From Cyanophora paradoxa (taxonomy: Eukaryota > Glaucocystophyceae > Cyanophorales > Cyanophoraceae), in contig QPMI01000647.1 of assembly GCA_004431415.1 (NCBI GenBank), positions 97,888 through 161,887 of the forward strand: a DNA stretch of 64,000 nucleotides, written 5' to 3'. Position numbers and translations under genes: made by a program. The notes below the pieces were generated by a model. The model did no database searches. It worked only from the letters and a program-made list of their open reading frames with translations, and was not told the origin of the DNA. Positions 33,775-46,500 of this stretch are shown here, piece by piece (within the stretch, counting starts at the first letter, position 1; each line of letters starts with the position of its first letter).

Positions 33775-34604
33775 GCTCAGCGGCGAGCGCGGAACGTCGG
33801 GCTTCGGGTGCGATGAGATCAGTTGATGCAGAGAGCAAGCGAGCGGTCACGCACCGAGCGAAGCGGCGGCTGCGACGGCGGCTGCAGTTTTGGCGGCTGC
33901 CCCGCGGCTCGTCCCCGCATGGCGATCGCTTGCCGTGCGGCGGCCTGGAAGCATAGCGCTTGCTCAACGCTAGCTAAGCGGAGAGCGCATCGAGGTCCGC
34001 GTACCTAGGAGCCGCGGAGAGCCGCCGATCGGCAGTGACCAAGCGCTAGCCGTGCTCTGCGTTGGTACGCCTGGACGGCGCGGCGTCAAGTGCAATCGAA
34101 AGCGGCAGCACGAGCGCGCCAACGAGGGGCATAAGCGGACCTTGGCTGGTGACGGAAGCACGCGGGGGCGTGCGCGACGTGGGCGTGGGGCTCAAAGCGT
34201 GCCCAAGACCTTCGGAAGTCGCGCGGGGCCCCTGGCTGCTAGGACAACTGGTGCGGGGTACGAGGCGCCGAGCCCGGCCGGGTACAGTAGACGAACTCGG
34301 TGCCGACGTCGCGGGTCGGGGTACGGAAGCAGAACAGACGTCGGCCTTCGCGTTGCGACCAGTCAGCGGAGACAGCGGAGACAGGCTAAGAAAGCACACA
34401 AAGCGCACGAGAAGCCAGTTTTCTCATGGTCTGATTGATCATCGACGGTACGCGCGAGGCGCACGCGTGCGTCTCCGGCCGCGCGCACTCACTTCCTCCA
34501 CCCGCGCAGCCTGCAAGTGGGTGGCAGGCAAGATCTCGGGGTGCGCGGCCCTGCATCGGCATGGGGTTATCGCGCGTGGCGCGTGACGCTGGGTGCGCAG
34601 GAAG
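33775..34604. other. Region upstream of DOT1 copy B
   Basis: The first 150 bp resembles the DNA upstream of copy A, supporting a shared promoter origin. The rest to about 34600 shows no conserved coding segment on either strand. Confidence 0.5.
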
Positions 34605-34888
34605 CCGTCGGAGCGGGAGGGGTGCATCCTGGCGCCCCCGCGCCGCAATCAGGACAGCATGCATCAGTATGTCGAGAACCCAGACAAGGCGGGCCACTAC
34701 GGAGGCTATGGAGGTTACGGGCAGGGCAATCCCGGCCAGGACCTGACCTCGTCCCCGTACGGCGGCACCGTGCGCCGCCTCCGATTGTTTGAGCCCTTTT
34801 CGCATGCTCACATGGATCTTTGCAGAGCCAGCGGCCTTCGCGGAAGAAGCAGTCGGGTATATCTGACTACGGCGACACGGGGCAGTAG
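34605..34888 (+). CDS. C-terminal exons of a small Gly/Tyr-rich protein, 5' end not found
   Basis: An exon after GGGTGCGCAG encodes KPSEREGCILAPPRRNQDS followed by MHQYVENPDKAGHYGGYGG and GQGNPGQDLTSSPYGGT. It ends at GTGCGCC near 34770. It joins in phase 0, after CTTTGCAG, to a final exon at 34832-34888 encoding SQRPSRKKQSGISDYGDTGQ and TAG. The Gly-Tyr repeats and basic KK/RR clusters suggest an unstructured or RNA-associated protein, but no family is recognised. The true start could be the internal Met in MHQYVENP or an upstream exon. Confidence 0.45.
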
Positions 34889-35503
34889 GCTCCAACTTTC
34901 TGGTGCGCGCGCTCGGACTGACGCTGCCATTCGGATCGGACTCTGACCGCGCCGCGCACCCGCAGAGCCGGGCGCGCCCCGCGCTGCGCTGGGGCGGCGG
35001 GACCGACGAGCGGGCACGCAGAATGACGGACAGCGCAGCAAAGGCGTCCTCTAACACGACCGGCGCTGCCCCGAGACCTGTGCTCTGCTCGCGCGGACCT
35101 TCCGCTTCGCAGCCAGCGTGTGCGGGCTTGCGTTCGAGCTATGTACTAATAGCTTAAGTTTATGGATACGTAGCGATTAAGAACAAATGACATGATTTCG
35201 AAAAAGCTGCGAACGAGAGCTTGGGGAGCTCAGCGGCTGAAGTGTACGCCCGAAGCGAGCCCAGAAGCAGATCCACAGTCCCGAACGGATTCGAATTCGA
35301 CTTCGAATTCTAAGCCTTGAAACCTAGCTATATATAGACCTTTCGCCCAACGTTAACGCAGTCGACGTCCACCTCAGCCCAAGCCTAGGCCCCTAGGCCT
35401 CGAGTCTCTATGAACCCCCCGGAATCGAAAGTTTACGAACGACAGCCTTCTCCTTGTTGCGGGGTACGCTACCGGAGACTTCTCATTGTTACGGGGTACG
35501 ACC
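34889..35503. other. Intergenic region, no gene seen
   Basis: Lies between the end of the small Gly/Tyr-rich gene and the stop of the CDK5RAP1-like gene (convergent arrangement). It includes an AT-rich stretch and a GATTCGAATTC..CGAATTC near-palindrome at about 35288-35311. Nothing coding is supported. Confidence 0.5.
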
Positions 35504-38500
35504 CTACGCGGCGGCGGGCGGCGCCTCGTCGCCCTCCAGCGACACGGCGGCCGACGACGGGGGGTACGCCCCCGCCCCCGCGCGGGCCGCCGCGGCGGCG
35601 GCCAGCGCCTCCCAGACGGGAAGCGCCGTCCCCGCGTGCTCCCGGATCCCCGTGCGAGCGACGGCCACGCCCCGCAGCGTCGAGCTGGTCGAGTCCTGCG
35701 CACGCGGATCAAATTCGCGTCTCGGATCAAATCAGGGCCCCGAGGGGGTAGGCGGTAGGCTTGCCTGGATCAAAACGGCGGCGTAGTCGCCGGGCGCCAG
35801 CTCCACCAGCGGCGCGGAGAGGTCGGTCGAGGCGGGGACGCGCCCCCCCGAGAAGGTCGTCCGCTTGTTCCCGTCCGTCCGCCCCGTGAGCATGTCCCTG
35901 TACTTGCGGTCCGGCTGGGCGGCGGCGGAGAAGAGTTAGGGGGGGGGGAGAAGGGGGCGAAGTACTGGGGAATGGCGTACCCCCTCGACGAGGACGAGCT
36001 GGATCGATCCGTGCAGCGCGCGGTTGCGGAGCTTCGCGTGCGCGTGGAACGTGAGCTGCATCTGCGCCGGTACCCCTCCTGTGAGCGGCGTAGCGGGGAA
36101 GCTTGGGCGGGGACGGGGGGGGGGGGGGGGGGGGGTGCGGACGCGCCTCGTTCACGCGGGCGCTCTTGATCTCCCAAGGGAGGTCGTCCCTGCGGGGGGT
36201 ACGTGGGCGAGCGTTATCACGGGGAGGGGTACGCGAACGTACACGTAGTTGCGGTGCGCGTGCGTCTTCTCCCGCATCGAGTACGCGAACATGAAGGCCT
36301 GCGGAAGGGGGGTACGCCGCTTAAGAAGACGGACCAAGGGGGGGAGAAGGGCGAGGGGGGTACGTGCGCGCCTGATCGTACTGGACGGCCTCGAGGAGGG
36401 ATACGGACTGCGCGTGGTCCTCGTCGGTCTCGCCTGCAAGGAGGAGGGCGGGGGGGGGGGTACAGGATCAGCGCGGGATCTGAGGCCTTGAGGACCCGAT
36501 GATCTCCCCGCGTCTGGAAGAGGGGCGCTCTCTCGAGCTGGCCCGGGGAGGGCGTGATTCTAGCCTAGCGGCTCGGTGGACGGGTGCTCTCTTATTCTTC
36601 TCCGTCCCTCTCTACGGCGGAGAGGACCTCGCACCGCAGAAGCCGGATATGAAGTCGGAGGAGATGCAGGCGCCGGTCCCCAGCTTCGCCTTGACCTCCG
36701 CGATCAGCTCCAGGTAGGCCTGCGGGCGGGCGGGGGCAAGCAAGGCCTCGTGAGAAAGGTCTCGCAAAGGACCGGCGAGGAAGAGAGATGTGCAACGTAT
36801 GTATGACGGATTTAGATGCTATACGAAGATGCTATATGTATGTAGGAACGGCGAGGAAGAGAGGACGGCGCCCGCGCTTCTTCTTCGAATTCGCACCTCG
36901 CGCGTGTAGCCGCGCCGCATGCGCTCCAGCACCGCCGAGCTCCCGCTCTGCCGCGGCCCGGGGGGTTACGACGCGGGTAAGGAGGGGAGGGATCGGGCCT
37001 TTGCGCGGGGGAAGGGGCGGGCGGGCGGGCGCGCGCGCCTGGGCGGGTATGTGCAGCTGCTTGCAGATGTTGGGGCGCGCCGCGATGACGTCCAGAAGGT
37101 CCCCTACCCCCCCACCGCCCGCCCCCCACCCCGTGTCAGCCTCGTCGGCCCGCGCGGCCCGCCCGCCCCTTCTCTCCCCTCCCCACTCGGCCCCCCCTTT
37201 GCCGCCGCCTCCCCCTCCCCACCTTCTCCACCCCCGCTCACCCGGGAAGTCCTTGGGGTGCGGGCTCGTGAAGCGGATGCGCATCTCGGGGTCGATCGCG
37301 CTCGCCTCCTCCAGCAGCTCCGCGAACCGGACCTGGGCGAGCGAGGCGGGTCAGGCTGGATCCGCGAGCCGGCTGGAGCCGCGCAAGGATCTAGCAAGGA
37401 TCTTGGAGAGGAACAGAACAGGTTGGATCAGCGGGCCAGCTGGAGCTATGCAGGGGACCCAGATGGAGAGCTAGAGCTAGAGCTAGAGCTAGAGCCCGGG
37501 GGCGGGCGGAAGAGGCGGCTTGGACGAGTTGCTGGGCGAGTTAAGAGCAGTTCGGATTCGCTTGACAGAGACCAGAGACGCACGGCGTGGGCGGGCCCCT
37601 TGGCCATGGCGCGGAAGCCCTGCCGCGGGGCGTACGCCGGGCCCGCCGGCGCCGCCCCTGCCTCCAGCGCGCTCTGGTCCGCGTAGCTGTTCACGTTCTG
37701 GCCCAGCAGCGTCACCTCACGGTACCCCTGCGGGACAGGGGGTGGGGGGGGGGGGGGGGGTTCACGGGGCGGTAAGTTATCGAAGGTGAAGGTGGGCAGG
37801 GCAGCCCGCCCGGCTCCTCTCTTGAAAGAAAGGGGAGAGTTCGTGCTCCCTCGGCTGAGCTAAGACGATCTGACAACCTACAGCTCTCTTTCGGCTCTCT
37901 GTGAGAGAACGGGAGCAGAGGTGACGGAAGGGCGCAGGAGAGAAGGGTGCGGAAGAGGCCAGGAGCGAAGGGGGCGGGGTCTGGTTCTCCCTCGGCCTTG
38001 CTAAGAGACTCTGGCAAACTAAAGCGGGCTTCTGCTCTCCGACTTCAAGCTAAGATATGCTTAATACCGGAAGCCAAGGAGAGAGGCCGAGCCACGCAAA
38101 GCGGGGCGGGCTTCGGCCCCCACCTGGTCGGAGAGGGCGCGGATCTCGTCCAGGATCGAGTCCATGGGGCGCGAGCGCTCGCGCCCGCGCGTGAAGGGCA
38201 CGATGCAGAAGCTGCACATGTTGTTGCAGCCGCGCATGATCGACCTGGGCGCGGGGCGAGGAGGAGGGGCGCCGCGGTGAGACGGGGGGAGAGGAGCATA
38301 GCTAGGGGCCGAGGCTGGGCGGGACGGGGGTACGCACACGTAAGCGGAGACGCCCCCGTCGTCCACGCGCACGGGGCTGATGTCCGCGTACGTTTCGTCC
38401 GCGCTGGAGGGGTACGTGAGAGGACGCCCGAAGGGGGTTCGGCGCAAAGCGGGGAGAGGGGAGGGGGAGGGGTACCTGAGGATCGTGTTGGCGACGGGTA

Positions 38501-39386
38501 CGCCGCCGTCCTCGACGTGCGAGACGAGGCGGGGCAGGTCGCGGTACGCGTCGGGCCCGACTACGATGTCCACCATCTTGTCGCTCTCGAGAAGCTTCGT
38601 CTTGAGTCGCTCGGCCATGCATCTGCGTATGCGGCGGGAAGGGCCGCGTCAGAAGATACGCGCGCGAGCGGCGAGGCGAGGCGAGGCGATGCGCGCGGGT
38701 GGCTCGCCCCAGGACGCCGACGATGGGCGGGCCGGTCTTCCGCCGCTCTCGCTTGATGAAACGGAAGTAGTTGAGGCGGTGCCACACCTTGTGCTCCGCG
38801 TTCTCCCGGATCGCACACGTGTTGACCAGGATCAAATTCGCCTGTCCCATAATCAGGCGCCTGGTGTGCGGGAGGGGCGCCCGCCGCGGGCCGCTAACCT
38901 CGCGCATATCATTGGTCTGCGTGAAACCGTCCGCCTTCAGAATTGAGAGGACGACCTCGCTGTCGTTTGTGTTCTGCGGGCGAGGTACGGGTGGGTGGCG
39001 GGCGAGAGCGGAGGCGCTGCTGGGGCGCAAACCATCTGGCAACCGTAGCTCTCAATGTACACTGCGGCGCGCTCGCGTCGTCAGCTCGCGCTGCGCCGCG
39101 CGCGGCAGCGCGGCGGAAGCGGAGTCGCGCCGGTTTACGGACCCTTTCGCCCGCTCGGCGACGCTTCGGGCTGTTCGAAAGAGGTACTAGCTGCCGTGCT
39201 CGCCCTCTTAACGAAGTCCCCGAGCGTGAGGCCATCGTCCGGAAGCGACGGTCGCGCAGCGGCTGTCGCTCCCGCGGGCGGGGGAGGCGGTGAGGGCGCC
39301 TCTGTTGAGAGCGCCCGCACCAGTCTGCGCGGCCTTGCGGCGGGGCGCTGAAGCGCTCCGCGGGCGGCCCGAATCGCGGCCAGCAT
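35504..39386 (-). CDS. CDK5RAP1: CDK5RAP1/MiaB-type tRNA methylthiotransferase, mitochondrial
   Basis: Radical-SAM enzyme that adds a methylthio group to N6-isopentenyl-A37 of tRNAs. ATG at 39386: [17 protein letters not shown] then RALSTEAP, a mitochondrial presequence with a plausible cleavage site. Exon 1 splices in phase to [10 protein letters not shown] near 39040. The three auxiliary-cluster cysteines are in [18 protein letters not shown] (near 38810) and GCMAERL (near 38620). The radical-SAM CxxxCxxC is [20 protein letters not shown] at 38236-38177. Further exons hold [12 protein letters not shown] (37715), [15 protein letters not shown] (37290), [11 protein letters not shown] (37070), [12 protein letters not shown] (36690), [14 protein letters not shown] (36290) and a C-terminal TRAM-like region ([13 protein letters not shown] near 35870). 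TAG at 35504. Length and order match CDK5RAP1. At least one and probably two introns use GC donors. Confidence 0.95.
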
Positions 39387-40591
39387 CGCGCGGTAGGTCC
39401 CGATCTGTGCTCGCCCGAAACAGCTGGCGAACGTAGCCGCTTGGCTCTGCTGGCAGCGGCCGGCCGGTGGGGGGCCACTGCAGCTGGGGGACCGTGGGCG
39501 CACTGGGGGCTCAATCCCGGGTACGCGTGGCGAGCGGATCAAATTCACAGGCAACCCGCCGGCCAGTTGACGCAGCGGCCAATGCAATATACCTTGCACG
39601 CGTGTGCCAAGATCTAGAGCAGCCGCGCGCGCACGCCCAGAGGCAGACCGCGTCTACGATATCGATCCGGATCCGGCCCGCGCTCGCCCGCCGGCGGCGT
39701 GTGACTCTCGAGCTCTGCCGCAGTGCGAGGCCCGGCGACGCCCGCTTCAGCGCAGCGACTTTCTCGGCCTGAAGCAAACGTTCAAGCCGCAGTCTGGACA
39801 ACCGACGCAACGCGTGCGGGTGACCCCGGCGTGTATGGCAGCAGCTGAGCGCCCCGCGTGCGGCGCCAGCGGATAATCGCAAGGACCTTCCGCTTGTCTT
39901 TATCCTGCGAGGCAACTCTAGATCTGAGCACCTAGGCTGCTTGCCAGGCCTAGCTATAGCTACAGCTAGGGGGGCACGGTTCGGGCCGCACCGGCAAGTG
40001 GGTTGCAATTGAGGTCCTCGGCTTCGATCAAGTCCGCCCGGCCATCGCTGCGCGGAGTCAGGACGCGGGTCTCCGAGCTCGCCGCCCCCGGCCCACTGCG
40101 AACGCATCGTCACGGCGCCGGCGTGGTAGCTATAGCGCTGAGCCCGAGGAGAGCGATAGCTACCTGCAGCATCCGATCCGGGAGAAGAACGTAGCATCCG
40201 ATCTAGCGGCGAACTTAGCTCGTTCGACGGTCCTTTTTCTGGTTCTCGTTCGACCGGTGGCGGTTTGAGCTGCAGATCGGCTGCGAGCCATGCGCTCGAG
40301 ACGCATGCACGACTCAGCAGCACGAGAGTGCATGCGGCGCTGCGCGCCGCTGCGGAGAGGAAGGTTGCGAAGAAAATGTGCGCGCATTGACGAAAGGGGT
40401 ACAGTCACAATTGAATTGACGAAGAAGCAGTCAGTCCCCCAACGGCGAGCGACCGCAGCGGCTTGCACGACGCTGATCGCTCTGGATTCGACGAGGGGAT
40501 CGACCCCGCGCGCCGTGCGGGGTCAGGTTTCGTAGGATATGGGCACCTAGTCAGCCACAATCAGGCGCAAGCTTAGCAGCCGTCCACGAAG
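39387..40591. promoter_or_regulatory. Divergent intergenic region between CDK5RAP1-like and cyclase genes
   Basis: 1.2 kb between two divergent ATGs. It must contain the promoters of both genes. Long open frames occur on both strands, as expected at this GC content, but none shows conserved motifs or a convincing initiation context. An inverted pair built on CCTAGC/GCTAGG with TATAGC lies near 39948-39970. Confidence 0.45.
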
Positions 40592-43500
40592 ATGTTGGCG
40601 GCTCTTCTGCCGGCGGAGGTACAGCTCTTTCAGTTGCCTCCGCGCCGGGGTTGGGCTTGCGGACGATCGCTGGGGCCTAAGAGGGGGAGGGGGCGGGCCG
40701 CCGCCCGCGGAAACGCGCTGTTTCCATCGCACGCATCACTTAACAGAAGTAATTGCGGTCGGGCCGCCGCCTGACCTGCCCGGCGCAGGTCGCCCTCCTC
40801 CATTGCAACGAGGGGTCGGCGGGTCTCAGCCTCGCCTCCGATGTCTTTGGTGGCTGCGTGATCAGTTGTGATCTCACGGGCTTTACGGGTGAGTAGTGCA
40901 CGGCCGAGCTCCTAGCCGCGCTCCCACGAAAAGCCCATCGCGCCTCTTTGCTGGCTCACGGGCGGCCCGCAGCGCTCACCAGCGAGTATCAACAAGCTGG
41001 CGATGCCGGAGTCGAGGCGCTGCAGCGAAGTGCGCCGCCGCCCGGCGCGCCGCTTTCGCTTCTCTTGGCCGACGCGATGCCGCCGCGCAGTCCTCAACAC
41101 GTTCTTCCAAGAGCAGATCGGAGTGCTGACGAAGTACGGAGCCGATGTGGTCAGCGCCTCCGCCGCTCACCGCCCGCGCCGCCCGCGCCGCGCGCGTCCG
41201 ACCCGGGCGGCAGGTCGGCATCCTCGGGGATTGCGTCCTGGGGCTCTTCCGGGCGTGCGGGCAGGACGACCGGGGATCCGGGTGCAGGAGGTGCAAGAAC
41301 GCGCACAGCGAGATCTGCCGGCAGTCCCTGAAGCACGTGACGCTGCGGGCGGCGCGATGCGCGCTGGAGCTGCAGGCGCGGCCGCCCCGCGCGCCCTGCC
41401 GCCGCCGCCGCTCATGCGCGCGCCCCGCAGACGCGCATTGAATCGCTTGAGGTGGACGGCGTCCGGCTGCGCGTGAAGGTCGCCATCGGGGCCGGCCGCG
41501 TGATGGCATTCCACGGCGGCACCGCAGCCGGCCTCCCCCTCGTGGACGCAGCCTACGCCGCGCTCCCCTCGCACCGCTCCCTCGCGTACTTCATCACGGG
41601 CCCGGCGGTGGACCAGGTCGCCCAGCTCAAGGCGCGCCCCAACGAGGTCGTGCTCTCCGACGCGGCGATGGACCTGGTGGGTCCCTGGATCTCCCACCGC
41701 CCCCCCTCGGACCCGTGCCCCGGAAGCCTCGTCACCGCCGTCCTCACCGAGTTCTTCTCCGCCCTGCCCGGTACCCCCCTCTCTAAGAAGACGACGCCCT
41801 CTCTAAGACGACGCCTCAGGGGACGAGGCGCTGCCCGAGGAGGTGAAGGACCACCTGGATCACTTTGCAAGGGAGCTGGCCGAGGTGGAGGAGCGGCTCA
41901 ACCCGCCCATCGAGAACGCCCTCCTGCACTGTGCGCCCTTAGAGCCCTCAGCTGAGAGCTAGCCCTCGGCCGTTCGCCCTCCGCTGAGAGCCCATCGCAG
42001 ACGTCCCGGCGCCCGTGCGGTCGCTGCTCAAGCTCCGCTTTATGGACGAGACCTCGCTGGAGGAGACGGGCGGCGAGGCGGACCTGTCCGCCCTCGCCGC
42101 CCTGGGCGGCGGCGCCGGCGGCGGCGCGGGGGACGCGACCTTCCGACGGCGCCGCAAGAGCGTGGCGGGGATCAATGGATTCGCGGGGATAACGTCCGGC
42201 CCCGCGAACGACCGGCGCCGGAGCGAGAGCACGGCGGAGCCGCAGCCGCTGGTGCTCTCGCCTGCCTCGGACAGCCCCATACTCTCGGCCATGGCGGAGG
42301 CCCGCGCCGCCGCGGCGCGCTCGGGCGCCGCGCCCGTCTCGCTCCCGGGGACCGTCGGGGGCGGCCCGCCGGGGTCGCCCCCTCCCAGCCACCACCACCA
42401 GCCGGCGTCGGCCGGGACCGACATGGTAACCCAGGCATCGGGCGGCTCAGGCTCCAGCTCGGCCGTGGTGCCCCGGCCCCGGCGCAAGTCCATATCCCTC
42501 TCGGTCTCTGTGGACGCGCCCCCCGCCCGCCGCGGCTCCCTAAAGGACGACCCGTGGGGCGGGGGCGCCGTCATGGTCCCCAGCTCCCCCGCGCCCCGCC
42601 CCTCCAGCCCGACCGGCTCCGAGCCGAGCCCCGTCGAGTACCGCGGGCGGCGCGTCTCCGTGGAGGAGCCGCCGGCCCGCGGACCCGGCGGCGGACCCGG
42701 CGCCACGTCCTCGGCCCCCGCGCCCCTCCGCCAGGCCTTCTTCCCGTCCTCGCCGCAGCTCCAGGCCTCGACGGCGCACCCCTTCGGCCGCCCCCCGCCC
42801 GCCCTCGAGCAGCAGCAGCAGCTGCTGCAGGCCCCCGGCTCGCCGGCCCCCTCCCACCACCACCCGGACTCGGCCCGCTCCTTCAACGCAGGCCACGTAG
42901 CCAGCCTCTCCTCCCGCATCAAGACCTCGATCTTCCCCTCCTCCCCCGCCGTCTCCCCGGCCTCCCCCTCCACCCCCTCCGCCTCCTTCGGGCCGGGGCA
43001 GCCCCCGCCGATGTCCGGCCTCGCCCCGGCCGCCCCCATGCGGAACCGGTCCCGCTCGGTTTCGATCCTGGAGCCGCCGGCGGCGCACGCAGACGGGCCT
43101 TCAGACGAGGAGCCGAAGAACTCGCGCTCGTCCCGCGTCCGGCGGCAGTCCGGCGAGGGGTACGGGCACGGGCACGGGCACGGCCCCGACGCGGGGGGGT
43201 ACGGCGCCGGTCACTCGCTGGGCCCCCCCGCGGACTTCAGCGCCGTCCGCATGAGCCACGGGAGCCAGTCCTCGGCGGCGGCGGCCGCCCACGGGGGCAC
43301 CCTCTCCGCCCCCAACTCGACCCGCAGCGCCCGGCGCCCCTCCATCTTCTCCCGCGCCTCCTCCGCCATCACCGCCCAGGCGCCCCCGGCCCCATGCCGC
43401 GTCATTTCGGTACCTTCCTGACGATTCCCAACCCCCCCCCCTCTGCAGCGCGCCGTGTGGCTCTCCGAGTTTCGAACCGTCTCCGTCGTCTTCGCGAAGG

Positions 43501-46500
43501 TGCCGTACCCCTCTTTCCATCCCGCCCCGCGCGGGGGGTACGGTGTCGGACACCTTTGATCCGCGTACCCCAGATGGACCTGGACTTCAAATTCGACGGC
43601 GAGAAGAACGGGGCGCTGGGACTCCGCGTCGACGGGCGGCCCGCCAGCGCCGCGGACCTGTCGCTGGTGCGTACCCCCCTCCCGTTCTGCTCCCCCCCCA
43701 TCCCCCGGCGTGCCGCCCCGTCTCACCGGTACCCCCGCAGCTCTTCCAGCGCGTGCTGGTCGCCGGCCAGGCCGAAGTCTTCAACAACTCCGGGTACGCG
43801 ATTCCGTCCGGGGTACACCTCCCCCGGCCCCAGCTGAGCGTTCGTGCCCGTGCAGTACGATGCGCCAGTTCATCCAGGACGACAAGGTACCCCCCTGCCC
43901 CCCTCCGCCCCCCGCGCTCCCGCCCCCCGGATCGGCCGCGAGCGTACCCCCCAGGGCGACATCGTGCTCCTGGCGATCTTTGGGCTACCCCCCGCCTCCT
44001 CGGAGGATGACCCTCTACACGCTTTCAAGGCCGCTCTCGACCTCTCCTCCCGCCTAACCGCCCTCCAAGTACCCTCCCACGTGCGTACCCCCCCTCCATT
44101 CGGTCCACCCGCCTTTCCGCCCGCCTTACGGGGGTAAGCAGATTTCGGTGACGACGGGACGGGCCTTCTGCTCGCTCATTGGCGACGTGCACTCGCGCTG
44201 CGAGTACGCCGTCCTCGGCGCCGTGGTCAACCTGGCGGCGCGCATCATGGTACGCCTCGGAGACCGAATCGCACCGGACGGGGTTCGAACCCGCGCTCGC
44301 GCGCGCGCAGCAAAAGGCGCCCAACGGAGAGGTCCTGGTGGACGAGGCGACGCGCGGCTGCCTCTCCACTCGCGTCCAGATGGAGCAGGCGAGCGAGCTA
44401 GGGCGGTTGCCTGCTTGTTTGATTGCGTGTCTCTGTCTGACCGACTGTCTGTCAGGCCGGGGAGATGGTCCTGAAGGGCCTCCAGGGTACGGTGAAGACG
44501 TACCGCGTCAAGGGCGGCGCGGGATTCGAGGCGGCGCCGCCGTCTGACACTGAGTCGCCGAGCCGGGGGCTACCGCGCTCGGCGAGCGGGAAGCTGCCCC
44601 GCTCCAACTCGGCCCACCTGAAGCGGGCGCTGAGCCGGGCCTCGTCCATACGGCGGGACTCGGTCGGTCATTCCTCGGCGGAGGGTGGCGGCGGCGGGCC
44701 GGGGGCCGAGGCGGGCCCCTCCAGCGGCCTCTCCCCGACCCAGTCCCCTTCCGCGAGCCGCGGGCAGTCGCCCTCGCGGGGGCAGTCGCCCAACGGCGAC
44801 GGCGACACAGGCGAACAGTCGTTCGAAGACGACGGGTCTGCGGGCGAGGGCGAGGGCGAGGGCGCCGGCCGGCGGCGGCGCGCCGGCGGAGGCGGCGGGT
44901 TCCGCCAGCAGCTCGTGGGGCGCGCCTACGAGCGCCGCTTCTTCGCGCAGCGGGTGGACACCCTCATGGGCCGCACGTCCCTCGCCGCCTCCGCGGCCGA
45001 CACGCCCCGCGATCCGGCGGAGGCGGCCGCGAAAGGCGGCGGCGTCCTCATCGTCGAGGCGGAGGCCGGGCACGGCAAGACCATGCTCGTCGGCGCGTTG
45101 TTCTTCTTATTATTCTTTTTACGGCTCTTAACTTTCTTTCTTCATCAGAGGACTTCATCGCGACGGCGCGGGCCGAGGGCCTGCGCGTCGTCCTCTCGCG
45201 CTGCTCCTTCTTCCGCGCCTCTACCCCCCTCTACGCCTGGCGCTCGGTCGTTCTCCAGCTCCTCGGGCTGACGGAGGCTGACATGAAGGCGCTGGCGCCG
45301 GCGCTGGGCGCCGCGGAGGGCGCGGAGGCCTCGCCGCACGCGGCGGCCGAGGCGCCCTCGGACTTTCCGTCCCGGGTCGAGTCGCGCATGTCGATGAAGT
45401 CGTTCAGCGGGGAGGAGGGCGAGGCGGGGGCCCGCCCCACGGGGGTACGCAAGCCGGCCTCCAACGGCTCGGCCGGCGCCGGCGTACGCTCGCGTTCGCG
45501 CCTCCCGAGGCCGGCGCAGGCGACGGGGCCGGGGCCGGGGTCGGGGCCGGGGACCGGGTCGGCGACGCCCCACTCCCCCCACACGCCCCACGCGCCCCAC
45601 GCGCACCTCCCGCCCCACATACCCGGTCACGTCGTCTCCCCCCCCATGACCCGCTCCCAGTCCTTCGTCACCGGCGCCGACGGGACGATCCCGGCGCCCG
45701 GCGCTGCCGCCGCGGGCGCCGGGGCGAAGCGGCCGCCGAACATCCGCCGAATCACCTCCCTCAACATGAGCAACCTGCTCGCCTCGCGGACCAACGCGGC
45801 GAACAACTCGAGGGCCGGGGTGGCCTTCGCGGCGCCGGCGCCGGCGCCGGCGCCGCTCATCTCCGTCGCCCCGCAGTCGCCGCCGCCCTCGTCGCCCCGC
45901 CTCCTGGACGCGCCCATCTCGCCCACGGCCGCCGCCGGCGCCGCCGGCGGTGGCGCCGCCCGCGGGACCGTCGCCTTCCTCGCGCCGCACCTCGTGGCTG
46001 AAGACCGCGTCTCGTCTTTCTCCGGCTCAGTGGCCGGCTCCGGGGCCGGGAGCGGCGGGGGCGGGAGCCAGCCCGGTGTACCCTCGGGCATCCAGGGCGC
46101 CCTCCGCAAGGTCATCGACTCGATCGCCGGGTACGCCGTTCGCCCGTCGCTCGTTCGTTCGTACCCCGGCGAGTCGCCTGACCCTCCTCCTTCTTCCTCC
46201 TCCGCCAGGAACGGCGCCGGCATCGCCGAAGCGGATAAGGTCAAGCTGGCGGCCCTGGTGCGCAGTGAAGCTGCCTCAGTTCCGTCGGAGGAACGTTCGC
46301 CCAGGCGGACGTTCCGTTGAAGCCTCTTTAGTTCCTTCTTTTAGACGCTTCTAAGCTTCTAAGCTTCTTTTTAGTTCTCTCAAGTTTCTAACTTCGTTCG
46401 CGCCAGGTGAACGACATCCTCCCGACGGCGGGCGTCGAGGACGGGGCCGGGGGCGGCGAGGGCGGGGCGGGCAAGGCGGCTCTCGACGGCGCCCGGCGGC

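Noticed and set aside
39511-40323. 270-codon minus-strand frame upstream of the CDK5RAP1-like gene
   Set aside because: Low-complexity Arg/Ser/Pro-rich translation without conserved motifs, typical of chance open frames at this GC content.
44265-44312. GGGGTTCGAACCC, tRNA T-arm-like sequence
   Set aside because: No matching acceptor, D-arm or anticodon arm can be drawn around it on either strand. It lies in a cyclase intron just before the QQKAPNGEVLVDEATRG exon.
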